Made by a program: the position numbers and the translations under genes | Notes under the pieces: model-generated | Told to the model about the DNA's origin: nothing | Databases searched by the model: none | What the model saw: the letters and a program-made list of their open reading frames with translations, nothing else | Source: Shewanella sp. | GTDB lineage: Bacteria; Pseudomonadota; Gammaproteobacteria; Enterobacterales; Shewanellaceae | NCBI RefSeq assembly: GCF_013214165.1 | Contig: NZ_JABSSM010000048.1 | Span: 1 to 32,953 of the forward strand | DNA: 32,953 nucleotides | Direction: 5' to 3' | In this document: positions 32,674 through 32,953 of the stretch, piece by piece | Layout: every line of letters begins with the position of its first letter | Position numbering within the stretch: the stretch's first letter is position 1

Positions 32674-32953
32674 GGTCTAGCCCCTCCTCTGCGGATACTG
32701 AATTTGTCACAGAAACCTGTGAGTCAGGCTGTAGCATCGAGATGTTTAATTTAGGAAAGTGTAATGATGCCTTACAACCTTTGCCTTTTTCACAGCGCAA
32801 TTGCATTTTTCCACCATGATTGGCCACTACAGATTGCACTACCGCAAGGCCCAGACCTGTGCCTTGGGGCTTAGTGGTGAAGAAAGGTTCGAGTACTTTT
32901 TGTTGCATCCCTTTATCTAAACCTTTGCCGTTATCGGTAACATGGATCTGAAT
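32666..32953 (-). CDS. flrB: Sensor histidine kinase FlrB, 5' part outside the window
   Basis: The open frame runs to the window edge without a start, so only the C-terminal 95 residues are seen. They are the end of a HATPase domain: G1 box VTDNGKGLD, F box EPFFTTKPQG, G2 box GTGLGLAVVQSVVANHGG. The overlap with flrC and that gene's identity make FlrB (FleS type) the natural assignment. In Vibrio and Shewanella FlrB is a kinase that phosphorylates FlrC. The sensing part cannot be judged here. Confidence 0.9.
   Translation of the reverse strand: MQIHVTDNGKGLDKGMQQKVLEPFFTTKPQGTGLGLAVVQSVVANHGGKMQLRCEKGKGCKASLHFPKLNISMLQPDSQVSVTNSVSAEEGLDHV

Overview
The window looks like the major polar-flagellum and chemotaxis locus of a marine Shewanella or a very close gammaproteobacterial relative. 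Three things point there: the gene order (flrBC, fliEFGHIJ, fliKLMNOPQR-flhB, flhA-flhF-flhG-fliA, cheYZAB, parC-parP-cheW-DUF2802), the FlhF/FlhG and ParC/ParP polar-placement systems, and REP-like palindromes with a GTAGGA head. The genus is inferred from protein character and synteny, not from a database search.

Layout from left to right. Positions 1-272 hold a terminator of an unseen upstream gene and a cluster of REP elements, with no gene. Then come an RssB-like response regulator and an MlaA-family protein, both on the minus strand. Divergent from these, on the plus strand, is a two-gene unit: an orphan FliK-like protein and an orphan protein equal to the FlhB cytoplasmic tail. A good sigma-28 promoter match precedes the pair. 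A second REP cluster follows in the convergent gap. From 4440 to the right edge everything is on the minus strand, so transcription runs right to left: flrB (cut by the window edge), flrC, fliE-J, fliK-flhB, then the flhA to DUF2802 operon.

How it works together. FlrB/FlrC is the two-component system that activates sigma-54. GG-N10-GC promoter matches lie just upstream of fliE, fliK and flhA, the heads of the three downstream operons. These make the MS ring and rotor (FliE, F, G, M, N), the export gate and ATPase (FlhA, FlhB, FliH, I, J, O, P, Q, R) and the length/switch control (FliK). The last operon sets pole position and number (FlhF, FlhG), makes the late sigma factor (FliA), and encodes the chemosensory core (CheA, B, W, Y, Z) with its polar anchor (ParC, ParP).

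Most notable observations: (i) the long CheA linker carries four copies of a DEFExLLDxLHG motif resembling both the FliM N-terminus and the CheZ C-terminus, the two known CheY-binding peptides; (ii) the orphan FliK-like/FlhB-tail pair sits behind a late-class promoter; (iii) FlhB has NPEH where NPTH is canonical; (iv) the MlaA protein has no cysteine and so cannot be a lipoprotein; (v) ParP has a perfect in-frame 12-bp tandem repeat in its linker.
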